Assembly: GCA_022496805.1 (NCBI GenBank)
Contig: CM040089.1
Span: forward strand, 1,800,501 to 1,864,500
Origin: Pohlia nutans
Taxonomy: Eukaryota; Streptophyta; Bryopsida; Bryales; Mniaceae
Length of the DNA: 64,000 nt
Direction of reading: 5' to 3'
A program made the translations under genes and the position numbers. Of the stretch, positions 45,753-58,420 are shown in pieces. Position 1 is the first letter of the stretch. Each line of letters starts with the position of its first letter. Below the pieces are notes generated by a model. That model was not told the origin of the DNA and ran no database searches. It saw nothing but the letters and a program-made list of their open reading frames with translations.

Positions 45753-47142
45753 CAGTGACGGACAAAACTGAGTATTGATTTAATTTGAAACTTTTCCATT
45801 CAAACAACCATATCATGAGCATCAATGGGCAAAGTTCAAAAGTGAATATAAAAAAGTTGTAGTGTACGACATATAACACATTACTACAGAAGTTTGAAGA
45901 AAAACTTAATTGTGATTTGGAAGAAAATGGATTTCAAAGTTAGCCATGTCTAAAACTCGGTTTTGTGCGATATAATTCGGAACTACTTTAAATTTTGTCA
46001 ATTTTTTCTTAGAGCTTCAAAAAAACTTTTTGTGTCTTGGCATGTTGGTATACATCATTTAAGATTGTTGTACACAAAAATTGAAGGAAGTTGATATTTA
46101 TAGAATTTAAAATATTCACAATTTGACAAACATGCAAATGATGTTGGTTCTCACGATATTTGAATTATTTTTTGGAATTGAGAGCATGGGGCTGCATTGG
46201 CCATTGTATAGAGAGCATAGGTTGCAACATGAACCATTGTTACATCTTAATGCCCTCGCATTTGAAATAGTTATTGAATAGGCCAATGCATTCAATTTAT
46301 ATATTAGAGCTATATGATGCAGTTTTTTGGTTTAGGTTTTTTGTTCAAAAACTAGAGTTCATGATGCACATAATCAATCCTACAAATCAAAAAAAAAAAA
46401 AACATATCATTTTCAATATCATCAAAAAGTTCAAAACTGCTAGAAATTACACTGACTTTCATAAAATTGACAATTTTTTGATGATACTGAACACGAAAAA
46501 AACAAGTTGTTCAATTGGTTGATTGAGTATGTGCGTCATAAACTCTAGACTTTGTACAAAAAAGTTATACCAAAAAACTGCATCATACAACTCTAATATA
46601 TAAATTGAATGCATTGGCCTATTCAATAACTATTTCAAATGCGAGGGCATTAAGATGTAACAATGGTTCATGTTGCAACCTATGCTCTCTATACAATGGC
46701 CAATGCAGCCCCATGCTCTCAATTCCAAAAAATAATTCAAATATCGTGAGAACCAACATCATTTGCATGTTTGTCAAATTGTGAATATTTTAAATTCTAT
46801 AAATATCAACTTCCTTCAATTTTTGTGTACAACAATCTTAAATGATGTATACCAACATGCCAAGACACAAAAAGTTTTTTTGAAGCTCTAAGAAAAAATT
46901 GACAAAATTTAAAGTAGTTCCAAATTATATCGCACAAAACCGAGTTTTAGACATGGCTAACTTTGAAATCCATTTTCTTCCAAATCACAATTAAGTTTTT
47001 CTTCAAACTTCTGTAGTAATGTGTTATATGTCGCACACTACAACTTTTGTATATTCACTTTTGAACTTTGCCCATTGATGCTCATGGTATGGTTGTTTGA
47101 ATGGAAAAGTTTCAAATCGATACTCAGTTTTGTCCGTCATTG
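45753..47142. mobile_element. 1390-bp near-perfect fold-back element, TA-CAGTGACGGAC ends
   Basis: Ends CAGTGACGGACAAAACTGAG and its complement with one change, flanked by TA (45751-45752, 47143-47144). The two arms pair almost base for base for about 620 bp or more around a centre near 46450, where a smaller inner hairpin (TATCATCAAAAA) continues. The host MITE without insert reads TTGTAACTAGACTGTG. No transposase is visible. Confidence 0.93.
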
Positions 47143-47607
47143 TAGATTGTGATCCCATTGCAAAAGGGTGTTGACTCCCATTGCTCTATTATGCTATGCT
47201 ATCAACAAGCATTCATTAATATTTAGAACATTTTAAAACAATGCTTACTATTATGATACGATGTACTAAAAATATAAAGTTGAATCCTTTATGTTATTTA
47301 TAGTGACAAAATTGAGTGTGACAGGTAAAGCATGATTCCACGGTCATAGGGCCGACATTGAGCCTGGGGCAGTAAAGAACCTACTGATGAAGGAGGAGCG
47401 AGGTGTGTCATTCGTGGCCAAGTTATCAGCTTCACACTTGTGGCTCCAGCCATAGCTCAATCCTCCAGTCGGCAGTCGCCACACCCATTTCTGTGCATTG
47501 CACGCTTCCTGTCATTGCAATTCCTCTTGCTGCTGCTTTTTTTCTCAAGCTACGTCCTCGTTCGCGTTTGTTCAACCTTCCAGCTACAAGACGGTAGCAA
47601 GAGATTC

Positions 47608-49302
47608 ATGGCTTCCGCCATGATGGCCATCCACTCTTCTGCGCTAGTCTCCGGACTGGGCTCTTCTTCAATGCTGCGCAGCAGCCCCCGAGACTTCCAC
47701 GCACTGCGAGCCGGTGGGTTCCTCATCACCTCGTCTTCTCCCTGGAATTTTGTTCTTTGGCTGAATGAGAAAGAGGATCTTGAACTGTAATAAGTTATCG
47801 TGTGGATGTTTTGGTTTGTGTCAGGTCCTGCGAGGAATAATTCGTCAAGGCAAGTGTTGTCACCAATTAGAGCTGCCAAGCTTCCACGAGGGGTAAGAAT
47901 TGAAATCTCTTCTACTCTGGATCACGCTCTGTTTTCTGTGGACTGCTCACCCTGAAATCTACACCTCTCGTACATTCTCTCCATAGAACGTACACTCCAC
48001 CCTTTTTGTTTTGGAATGCTATGCTGGACCTTACACCAGGGTTAGGGAATGTGCCATTCAGCATTAGTGGATTTCAGCCTCAGATGCATTCCATTCCAGT
48101 GAAGGTGAGGAATTTCAGCCTCTATAGATGTGAAGATTTGATAAAATATTCTAGATTCCTTAATATGGTTATAGTAAATTACTATGTATAGTGTAAAATT
48201 GGCTAATTTCACTATATTTGGAGAAGCCATTTGGCTAAAAAGTAGTGGTTAATTCCCTCAAAAATGAGTAATAATTAGCATCAATTTTTTTTTGGGTAGC
48301 CACTTGGCTAAAATTCGCACAAAACATTTTCACTGTTCCATTCCTCAAGGTCTGAAACTGAACTTAATAATGCGATATGAATGGTGACAGCAGTTTCTGC
48401 TCTTTTCGTTTGAGCCAAAGATATAAGCTATTGGATGCTTTACAATTCTGGCAATACTCTGTGAGAATGCTAAATCCTTTCTGGGAGCTAAAACGTTGCA
48501 AGTTACGTTGCAGGTTGAGTCACCGAGGGATGAGCCGAAACTGCCCGTGTCATTCTGGGGGTTCACGGAGAATGCCGAAGTCTGGAACTCGCGTGCATCC
48601 CTGATTGGAATTTTTGGAATCATCATAGTGGAAGCTGTAAGTCTTTCCTTCACCTGAAATATTTTGTGATTTTCTGAACACCTGTACAATTAGAAATCGA
48701 CTGTAGAATACCTTTGTTGGAACGCCAATATGTGTGTTTTAAAATGAGAATGTTTCAACTTCCCGATTCGATTAGGTTGGCCTGTACCGACATATTTAAA
48801 ATAAGAACGTTTCACAATTATCTTTCCGATCCCAACGGCACAGATTTTGCGCTAGTCTTCTATAAGTGCCCAATGGCCAAAAATTGCTGCTTCCATATCT
48901 ATAGAAGTTGAATCAAATCATCCAAGGAGGGTAACAAAATGTACTAGTAGAAAGAAAAATAAGTCAATGTTTTGAAAAATACTATAATTGGCTTTTAGCT
49001 TCCGTAGTAGAATTTCTATTTTCAGCTTGGATTGATTCATTGAGATCGTAGCAAGGTGGTGGTCGTTTCATGATTATAGAATACTGCATTCTGTGGTGGA
49101 GTGAGACAGTGATTAGGTCAAGAATGCTCAAAGAATTCAAGCATAGTGGTTAGTGATTTCTTTCCCCTTTTTACTTGTGTTTACATATGTGGTGTATGAC
49201 TGATGTATGATTTCATGGTGTTTCTTTGACTAGATCATCAACAAAGGTATTCTACAAACGATTGGCATTGAAGTTGGAAAGGGACTTGACTTGCCATTGT
49301 GA
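47608..49302 (+). CDS. OHP1: Chloroplast one-helix protein OHP1, four exons
   Basis: Exons are 47608-47713, 47825-47892, 48514-48636 and 49234-49302; all GT-AG, phases agree, product 121 aa. OHP1 is a thylakoid relative of the light-harvesting proteins with a single helix; with OHP2 and HCF244 it binds pigment and helps assemble photosystem II. The first 50 residues are Ser/Ala/Arg-rich like a chloroplast transit peptide. The mature part reads AKLPRGVESPRDEPKLPVSF, then WGFTENAEVWNSRASLIG with the chlorophyll-binding Glu80, Asn83 and Arg85, a hydrophobic helix, and the OHP1-specific tail GIEVGKGLDLPL. ATG 47608 was chosen because it starts the transit-like part; upstream in-frame codons lack an ATG. 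An exon-like open stretch at 48006-48106 was left out because joining 47892 to 48514 gives the exact length of known OHP1. Confidence 0.93.
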
Positions 49303-51242
49303 GAAGTCAGTGCATGAACTTTGTGGGCGCGTCTGAGCGGGCCTTGAAGAGAAATTGATAGGTATCTGTACATCTTCAATATCTTTACGTTTCCGTAAAC
49401 GTTTTTTTAGCCAAGCAACTCATAATTTTGGAGACTCCTGCTCTGGCTCCATTGCTCGCATTGTTCGAGTCTTGGACATTATTTAATGTTAGTGTTTCTT
49501 AACTCGTGAAGATTAGATGATGTTCAGAATTTTAGACCAAAGTTGATTTGAGTACACTTGAAACTTCTCGGTCTGGATCAGTCAGTCTGGTTGTTCCAGC
49601 ATCTACTTGTATCACTATTTCTAGTTTGCGAATTTCTTAAACAATGAAGATTTGTTGGACCTTGGAATAAGTGCTTAAGATGGATTCATCAATGGGGGTT
49701 ATAATTTTTTTGAAGACATTATCTTTTCCTGGTTTTCTTGAATATCAGTTGCTATCTCCATCAGAGGGATTCACAGATAGACAAATCTTTCTCAAAATCT
49801 ATGACTAACGGTAGTACTGTACTATTGTAGGCGGAGGGTAGGTTTGGCAGAAATTATTTCTAAAACTAAATGCCAAATCTTTTGGAGAATTAGTTCTTTA
49901 AAAAATGTTTTTTTCACAGAGAATGTGAGAATATTCATGAATCTTTCATATGTCAATCCTTTTCTTTTCGAAAAAAATAAAAATATTTGGCACCTACGGA
50001 ATACTTCCAATCTATTGCATACAAAGGTATTAGTTGAAAGGTTGATTTCGCATCTGTGTTGTATCATAACGTTCTTAAGCAGGCCACTATTGCACTTGTG
50101 GCATCTAAAGGATCTGCATCTATAGTGCCTTGGAATCAAAAGCCTCTTGGAGGATCTACAATAACTTCAGCTGGGCCGAGCAACGAGGGTTGGAGAGTTG
50201 AATTATTTTATTAGTACTTTACATTGTAGCGGCACTGGAGAGAAAGGGTGTGGTCTAGCAAGGGCTGAAGAATGTTATGATGATCCTTCAAGTTTCTACA
50301 AGTCATATTGTTGTTTTAACCTTTAACCCGGCCAAAAGTCACAGCGGCCAGTTTCTGTAAAAAAAACATTTTCTGTAGAACACAGGCCAACAGGTTACAC
50401 TAGAAAATAACAGGGATTGACCAATATGGCGTTGATCAGTCTGCATACCAACTACGGATTGGCATGGCAGATGGTAGTTAAAGGAGTGCTGGCATGTATG
50501 ATTTTGGTTTTGTACCAAACAGTTCTGCAAATTTAATTTATTAGATCTGCCTCTTTCACAACAAACTCACTTACATCTGATATCTTGAAGACTTGCTGAG
50601 AAGTCAAGTCAGCTAGCTAGAGCGTCTTTGTCCGTATGAGGGCGTTTACTTTGATCAAATACATGTAAGTAACCCAGGGTCCAGTTTCAAGGTACAATAA
50701 TCGCATTCCTAAAGCATCATTCCACTTGATCATTGTAGATCCACTGAACATAATTGCTTGTGTAGTGAATGGCCGGATTGCATCAAGCATGGAACGCATC
50801 AAGTACTAATTGAATGACTGAAGAATATTCTAATATATACTGTCAAATATTCAGCCAAATGATGAATTAATTGACTTACTTTTCAAAGAAAAATCAGTGC
50901 AGTTCACAATCTTGGAACTTTTATTCATCTCATTCTGGAACAAGTTTAATTAGCCGCTGCATTCGCACCCACGAATGTACGCACTGCAGGCGCTACTTGT
51001 CAGTCAGACGAAGAGATCAGATCTCTTGTCCATTATTCAATCTCAGAATTGGCATATATTCTAATTCAAGAAACTAAAAGTCTCAGAATACGTATCGAAT
51101 CGATACATACTCTCACTGGAACGTGTTAGTAGTACTAAGTTCCAATCGAAACATGCAGACTCTATCTCTATGATCACACACTCAACTTCCGAGGTATACT
51201 CTACTAGCTTTCCAATATGTAGGTACTAGCACATGAATAATA

Positions 51243-51245
<3 letters not shown>
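49303..51245. other. OHP1 3' flank and intergenic DNA
   Basis: Contains the left end of a TTAA-like element (TTAA-CCTTTAACCCGGCC near 50318-50336) without a partner, and a segment (50050-50290) shared with 57655-58420. No full gene is seen. Confidence 0.4.
50050..50290 (+). repeat. Coding-like segment shared with 57655-58420
   Basis: The block ending GAGGGTTGGAGAGTTGAAT and the block AAAGGGTGTGGTCTAGCAAG are adjacent here. At the other site they are separated by about 540 bp. An open frame runs through the first block (ATIALVASKGSASIVPWNQK). It may be a relic of an unknown gene or repeat. Confidence 0.4.

Positions 51246-51299
<54 letters not shown>
51245..51299. repeat. (AT)n microsatellite
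   Basis: About 27 AT units without interruption. Confidence 0.97.
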
Positions 51300-51301
<2 letters not shown>

Positions 51302-51388
51302 GAATACGACATCAGATTTTCAACCTCGATCGACTATTTCACCGTGCATGCATGACCACGTACGTACGTACGTCGTCATGGCCGGCCT

Positions 51389-51595
51389 TCACTTGCCGTT
51401 GCAGTCGGGGCAGTTCCACTTTTTGCAGCCACACTGTTTGTCTGTAAAGCACACAAAACGGGGTCCTCCTTCATCTGCAAACTTGTCAGCCTTCATGATC
51501 AGGCAACCAAAGATGACGGAAGTCTGACCTATGGCGTTGCCATGCTGGATGGTTCCAGCGCGTCCCGGCATGTCGAAGCTGGTGCAGGTCACCAT
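51389..51595 (-). CDS. Small Cys-rich protein, 68 aa, unknown
   Basis: A single open frame with composition clearly higher in GC than its surroundings. It starts at ATG 51595 (MVTCTSFDMPGRAGTIQHGN) and ends with TGA. A TATAAAA box lies 183 bp upstream on the same strand (51778-51784), which supports a real gene. The product has seven cysteines, and its C-terminus is a compact C-x5-C-x-C-x4-C-x2-C cluster (VCFTDKQCGCKKWNCPDCNG), suitable for a metal site or disulfides. No signal peptide or membrane segment is seen, so it is probably cytosolic. I do not recognise the family; it is shorter than and unlike the plant metallothioneins I know. Chance is possible, since only 68 codons support it. Confidence 0.45.
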   Translation of the reverse strand: MVTCTSFDMPGRAGTIQHGNAIGQTSVIFGCLIMKADKFADEGGPRFVCFTDKQCGCKKWNCPDCNGK

Positions 51596-51777
51596 CTTGA
51601 ATCTTGTGAAAATGGATCTGATCGAACTGCTTACAGAGAGTTCAATTAATACTCTGGACTGAGTGACAGGAAATGAACTTCAAACTGCTAAGTTGGGAGT
51701 TTCAGAGCAAGATTGGCAATTGCATGTATAAATCAGTACAAACTGGAATTGTGAATCTGTTGTTTGCTGCATCTTCA

Positions 51778-51784
51778 TTTTATA
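51778..51784 (-). promoter_or_regulatory. Candidate TATA box of the 51595 gene
   Basis: CTATAAAATG on the minus strand, 183 bp before the start codon, in a region of mixed base composition rather than plain AT-rich DNA. Confidence 0.4.
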
Positions 51785-51795
51785 GTACTGGACGT

Positions 51796-54700
51796 GCGTG
51801 AAGGTAGGAGTTGCAGACACTGTCTAGCTAGCAAGCTCGCTCAGGAGATTTTTTACGGCATTGATCGATCACTTGACGTCCAAATACGGCAAGCAATGAG
51901 AAGTTCCTGAAGAACGATCACTAGCTCGGTACCCAGCTTTCACTGCTTGAGGTTCGGATGAGAGTCCGACAATCATAAAACTTGAAATCAATGTTCAAAT
52001 TGAGCTGCACAGTGGTTCCAGTTTTTACTCCATGCCGTGCATTGAGCTTACACACCTCCCGGACATGTGACAGTTATTACTGTTGCAAAGTTGACCATGA
52101 TCATGAGTTCACTGTGCTAAATCAGACACTTGTTTGAGATCTAGCAGCTATTTATACAATTAAAGAAGAAAATTACATTAAGGTGTTAACTAGCAAATGG
52201 AATCACGAGTGACTGCAATTTGTTTCAGAATTTTCAAAAATCGAATGAATAAAGGGTGAATCTAGCTTGCATTCTTGCAAGAATGACTTGTTCTATTTTT
52301 TGTCACATTTTTGAAGCTAGATTTTTATTTATTTTTTGGAAAAAAGAGGAATAAGCCCAATACTAAAACGAGCTCGAATGGTTTTCATGCGGAACTTTAT
52401 GATTGTTGATCAATTACAAAAATACTTCAGAGGAAAGGTGATATGGGCATCTAAAATAGATTATGGTTTTTATATCAATTGTTAAAAAATGTTTTAGAGT
52501 TGTATAGTACTCCGAAGGTCGGACGGAATCAAAGCGATGTCACATACGGGGATTTGAGGAGTAGGAGTACTATTTAGGGGTTATACTTTGGAATTTGAAC
52601 AGGAAATATGGAGACTATATATAAATCTACTAGCTTGATACTATGAAAACCAAGGCTTTGAAAAAATAGTAAAATTTCAATTGGGTGCACTTTTGCGTAA
52701 GGTGTCTTCTTTGTGCATGTAGTATCAATTATCAAAGAAATGAATTTTTATTTTGAGGGTTCTTTTAGTGCAAAACTGCAAATGTAGCAGTGTAGCCTAA
52801 TAGATTTGACAGTAATGGCCAAAATTTTATTTTATTTTTCCAAATTTTCTTGTTTTTATAAATTAAAATGTTCAGATTATAATTATTTTTACATGTTTCT
52901 CATTTTTTGCAATTTTCTACTTCTTCTACTGAGGGAATCATTCTATGCTCAACATTCATCACCTTTAAAACTTTTTTTTAAGTAGGTTGGTATGAACAAA
53001 TGTCTCATGTTGAACAAGGGTGAGAAAAGTAAGACTAGAAGGGAATATAGGACGATTGTATAGTACGGTCCATCAACTCCTCTTGGTGCACTAACTTCAT
53101 TTTGTCTGAAAAGTTAAGTTTCAAACGAATTTGAAAATTATGTATCAATGATTCAATGAAAATGGAGTGAACAAACTTCTAGATTTATGTACATATTATT
53201 CAAAAAATAAAATTTTAGAATGTTAAAATGATTTTATGTTGAAGATTTTGAGTATCAAAACTTTTACCTTAATAACACTTTTACCAATTTATGATCAAAC
53301 ATTGAATGTAAAATAATATAGATCATGTTTGATTTTATATTTAAAAATCTAAAAATAAATCAACCTGCAAAATTTCATTGTCAAGTACTGTCAAAAAATA
53401 AATCCATCAAAAAAGTTTTAAAAAATAGAGAAACAATTCATCCATCTCAAAAAATAACATATTAAAAATTTGAAATTTTAATCAATTCAAAAAAAATTGA
53501 AAAAATTGGAAGATATTTTTCTTCACATATTTGAACATTGGAAAAATTCTTAGCTCAAAAGTCCATCCACAAGACCACATCTCTTTGTTCTCCTTCTCTT
53601 TTAGAATTTACAGTGCATGTTATGCATTGTGACAATGCACTAGTTTACCCTTTATTTCATTCTCCATTAAAATATAGTGCCAAATTTTTAATTTTCTATC
53701 AATTTCTTTTCTCTTTTATCGGTACGGTGCATCCTACCTCTTTAGATTTCACAAAAAAAAATTCTCTCTCTAAAATGGATTTTACAAATTCTCAGAATCC
53801 TCAAAAGAGTGTACAGTGACAAGAATTTTAGTGGAGTGTAGTACCGTACTATACAAACGTCTTATAAAAGAATCGCATATGAGACTCTTGTGGTAGTAAA
53901 GACTAATGCTTGTACAATTACTGAATGAAATAGGAAAATGAAGCACTTTAATTTGTAACCACATTCTTTAATGCACCTCAAATTGAAAAAGAGTCACAAA
54001 TTGAAAGGAATGATTGAATGTATCACAGGGAATAGAGTTATTCAAAAACAGAAGAGGAGTTTTCAAACTTCTATGGTGTGTTCGCATGCCAATATAATCA
54101 ATTTGTGACAACCATTTTTCATGAATACTTGAATAGTACCTTGGTCCCTTCACGAATAGACCCTTAGGCTTGGGGAACTAGTGGTCCGAACTCTTCTTTA
54201 GCATTGGGGAGGTCATACCAATTCCATGCTCCACGGTGGCTCAGGGTTTTGCTTTAGATTATTTTTCAACTCACTATAGACTAGTTTTGCAGTCATTTTG
54301 AACTCAAAACAAGATTTTGGTCCTCTTACCTTTAGATAGTACCTACCAAACCTTCAAACATTTTTGCAATTCTTATTTGGCAATTAAGATTTTCAATTCA
54401 TAACATTCTACACTACCAAAATTAGTTGTTAGGAATACCCTAGTTAGGAACCAGGAATCACGAATCAAAGAATTTTTAAACGTCATATTTTACAAATATA
54501 AAAAATCTTAATAGATATATATTTTTAAATTACTTAGCATTAGAACACATGTAATCATATCATTTTTATAAATTAGAATGTATAAAACCATTCATTTTTA
54601 ATTTTCTTAATTATTAAAGTTTAGTACCTGACATCATATCAATGGAAAATAAACATGTGTATATAAGAATTTTACCATGAATTTTTTATCCTTTCACTAC

Positions 54701-57398
54701 CTTACAACTCACTTTTTATGTTTCAAATTTGAAATCCAAAAAAATCTTCAATTTTGAAGTCCTTTTCGATGTAGTCCCTCCTTATAATATTTCAGAGGAT
54801 TGTAAATTATAAAAAATAGTTACATACCATATTATAACATTTCATATTGTAAAATACTACAATTGATTATTAGAACATCATAAATTAGTATAGTCAGTTA
54901 CAAACACTTTCCATTAAGTATTTGTATTCCTTTTTGATTCTTGAATTAAAAACTCACACTCTGACATAGTCTTGAATGTGGGCTACAGGAGTCAAATTAA
55001 CAACTTTAATCACTTAATAACAAGTTATTTAATGTACTTCCATATTTTATTATACTTGAAGCAACTAAAGCTATATTAAAATCATGCTTTTATAATAAGA
55101 TTTGTAATCTAACCTATGTTAAAGGGAAAATTTTCACAATTTTATAGTGGGACATTCCTTATAGAGTACCCCCAGCATGCTTGTATCCATATAAATTGAT
55201 AGAAAGTCCAATCTTCTATTAAGGTCGGTGTGAACAAAGTGTTTGTTTGTAATGACAATGACCCATTGTCCATTGGACAATGGGCCATTGGTGCAAAGCT
55301 CCTCGGGTAGCAACTTCCATAATTATAAACTTTTTTCTAAAAACTTCTAATGCTTATAGAGGTAGAAGAATTTTGTAAAATTCATAATTTTAAAGTCATA
55401 GTTTGTAGCACTTAAGAAGACAAATCCATAGGTACTAAAATAATTAAAATCAAATAAATATACAATTAGTTATGATGAATTATAAATGAGTTATAATTCT
55501 TTTTATAAACGGGGAGGGCTCATTTAGGTCGTGGACCTTATTTTGAATTTATAATATAAATCCTAAATTATAAAATTATTATATGCTTATAATTTATAAC
55601 TTTTCATGCAAAATAGAACTTTATAGGTTCATGGGGTTTCTAAAATTTTATAATAAAAAAAATTGACACCTATTATGGAGGTTTATAATTCCGAGTCCCT
55701 TTGCATCATATAAATGTAATTGCCACCCTGGAAAAAAACTAATTGTCGGGTACGATAATATTAAACTTATACTCTTTCTAGTGTACTTGCTTTTTAGTTG
55801 GCTTTTGTACTTAAGACACATTTTATTTACAATAATTGCTCACTTCAAATCCTACACCTCTTTTATCTAAATTTTTTTGGAAAAAGTTAAAGTGGCACCA
55901 TAAAATATTACAATGAAACTAAAGAGGAGAAAGAAACTACGCACTTTAAGGAGTGACATAGAAACTATGCACCCTAAGGAGTGACATATAGTGCAAGTGT
56001 CCCAACGTGGTCAATATTCTAGGTACTTGTAAACTATTTGATACATGGGACAGTTGAGGCTTAGAAAAGGAAGTTATTTCTCTTGTGCTAAATGATTATA
56101 CATTCACTCATGTTTTGGAGATAATATCATATTCATCCAATTTTAACACTATTTTCATCCAAATCTAGCTCCTTCATCCAAATTTATATAACTAAACAGT
56201 TGACATGTGAAATTTTGAAAAGAGTATGATCTGTTTATGGATCTCAACACTGGCTTCGTTTTTTTAATTTAAGTTCAATGTTTTTAATTTTTTTTTATAG
56301 TATTCTAGAAAAATGCAACAAATAATATGAGTGTTTCTTGCCATCATCCTTTTACCTTCTAAAAAAAACCTCTTATAGAGCTTTTTGAAAATTTAGATAG
56401 TGTACATCTCAATACAAATCAAATACAATGTTTTTTTTTTTGTGTTCTAAATGAAATTTGACTGGAAGTCTATAACCAAGAATATTTTAGGTGTTCGAAG
56501 GTGTTTTGATTGCATTTAATACAATTTTTTAAAATTTAATTCATTTTTTTTTTATGATATATTTTTTTGTTTTTTGCTATTTTTTAATAGTTACATTATT
56601 TCACAAAATCATTTGAAACTTTGTATATTTATTATATTAAATGTAGAGTGTTATGATCTATGTCACAAAACCCGTCTCATTTTCATGTGTCATGCATATG
56701 ATCATGTTTTAATCCAAGTATTCCATTTGTCAATTATCATCCAATATCTCACCATATATCATTTTCTCAGGGAGTGCACTATTCATTAAAGCCAGGAATC
56801 CCGTGCACGCATCCCCTTTATTAAAACACTTGTATACATTTTATTTTTTTGCTAAAATCAAGCAATATACGTGCAAATCTAATAGTCTCAAAATAAATTT
56901 CCATATTTACAGAGGGGCTAAAAAAGAGGCATTTATCTCCAAGCCCTATGTATATCTACTTCCTGCTCGATTGCAATATGTCTCCTATATGTACATATTG
57001 TACATGTCTATTCTAAATAATACCCCTTTTATGCACGCATGTGTATATTTACACTACTTGTACAATGCACTCTTTGGGATCATTTTCATCCATTTTCATT
57101 CATTTGCATGTTTTATTGACTCTATTTTTATCTATACACATATTTTTCAATTTGTTTCGATCAACATTTTTGGCAACAGGGTCTATGTTTTTGGATCATG
57201 TTTTTTAGTTTTGTGTTGCATTGCAATGTTCATAGGTTTTTGCTAGTTGAGTTGTATAAACATTAAAAAAATGATCTCAGAAAATCAAATGGAAAATATT
57301 TACAAAATTTAAAAGACCGAATCACTTTTGGGAATCTTTTTTTGACAATGTAAAATCAAAGAATATTATTATGGATCATTTCCTTTACTAGTGAGGTA
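51796..57398. other. Long AT-rich intergenic stretch
   Basis: After about 300 bp of promoter-like DNA there is a long region with only short chance frames. CTATGCACTTTAAGGAGTGACATA-type duplicates occur near 55935-55990 and CCATTGTCCATTGGACAATGG is a local palindrome at 55262-55282. I see no gene, RNA gene or complete MITE. Unrecognised decayed transposons are likely. Confidence 0.4.
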
Positions 57399-57620
57399 CT
57401 CCTCGATACCATACTAAACTTGCTCAATCCTCAAAATAAAAGAACTATGGAGTCCAATAGTGTGGACCCTATGCACAATGGTGTGGACCTTCAGCCAATA
57501 GGAGTAGTAGTTTGAACAAACATGAAGCTTAATATAGGACAAATAGTTTGAAAAATCAGTAAGTTTAATATTGGATAAATAGTTTGAGCAATCAAGAAGC
57601 TTAATATGGAACAAAGGGAG
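57399..57620. mobile_element. Stowaway-like MITE, diverged, 222 bp
   Basis: Left CTCCTCGATACCATACTAAA, right TTAATATGGAACAAAGGGAG, with TA on both sides. Inside, AGCTTAATATnGGAnAAATAGTTTGA-type units are repeated about three times. Confidence 0.65.
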
Positions 57621-57654
57621 TACGTAATAAAATTATGAACTTATACTTTTGTAA

Positions 57655-58420
57655 CCATAACGTTCTTTAGAGGGCCAGTGTCGCACTTTCGAATCTGAAG
57701 CATCTGTTAGGGGATCAGAGGAATCACAGAGAAATTTTTCTAACTTCAATCAATCTAGGCAAAGAGGGTTGGAAAGTTGAACTATTTTATTAATATAGTT
57801 CAACTCAAAAAGATTCATTCCCAAAAGAATTGACTCATATTATGCTTATTTTGTTTGAAATTCTATATTTTTTTTAATATACTTGGAAAGCTCTCAAAAT
57901 GAAAACAAAGCTATTGATTGTTTGAAGAAAAAATAAGCTTATATTGAGAAAATATTAACATTTAAAACTTTAAAACCAATTATACAAATTTTCTAATTAA
58001 AATTTATGGAAAAATAAATTATTTTCAAATCAAAAGTTGGATTGAAGGATACTAAGATTGAGAATTCTCTTCCTCGATTGAAGAAAAACTGTTAGTTAAA
58101 GTGAATAAAAACAAACAAAATGTGCAAAAGAGTGTTAAAAACGACCAAAAATGGGAAAAAATTTGAGGTGCTTATTATTTCCAAATATGAATATCTCCAT
58201 GTTGGAAGCATCTTTTTTAGTTAGAAAAATGTTGCTTAAATCCCCCATTGTTAGCATTCTAAAAGTGTAATAGCATTTTTGTTAAATAGCTTAATAAACA
58301 ATGCATTTTCATTGGGAATGGATCTTTTTGAGCATATGTCTAAATTCTCTACATTGTTGCTACAGTGTAAAGGGTGTGGTCTAGCAAGGGCTAAAGAACA
58401 TTGTGAACATAGAAAAAAAC
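57655..58420 (+). repeat. Second copy of the 50050-50290 segment, with a 540-bp extra stretch
   Basis: GGCCAGTGTCGCACTTTCGA to GAGGGTTGGAAAGTTGAACT matches the first block, and AAAGGGTGTGGTCTAGCAAG plus neighbours matches the second. The extra DNA in between could be an insertion here or a deletion (or lost intron) in the other copy. Confidence 0.4.

Larger units (their letters stand above)
45338..47194. mobile_element. MITE, GCATAATAGAGCA family, copy 4, with two nested elements
   Basis: The outer parts match the 3736 copy. It is broken by a 240-bp insert (about 45418-45659) and by the 1390-bp fold-back at 45753-47142. The 65 bp after the right end also match the flank of copy 1. Confidence 0.8.
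44699..47368. mobile_element. Composite TTAA-type element (subfamily B) with two levels of inserts
   Basis: Left end TTAA-CCTCTAAATGTC (TTAA 44695-44698). The interior matches 19452-19990 and 2050-2379 up to 45333 and again from about 47262. The right end (CCTGGGG, GTAA) is decayed. Between these lies the MITE of 45338-47194. Confidence 0.65.

Noticed and set aside
48006..48106. Possible extra OHP1 exon
   Set aside because: Only short sub-pieces fit the phase, and the direct join of 47892 to 48514 matches known OHP1 in length without a gap.
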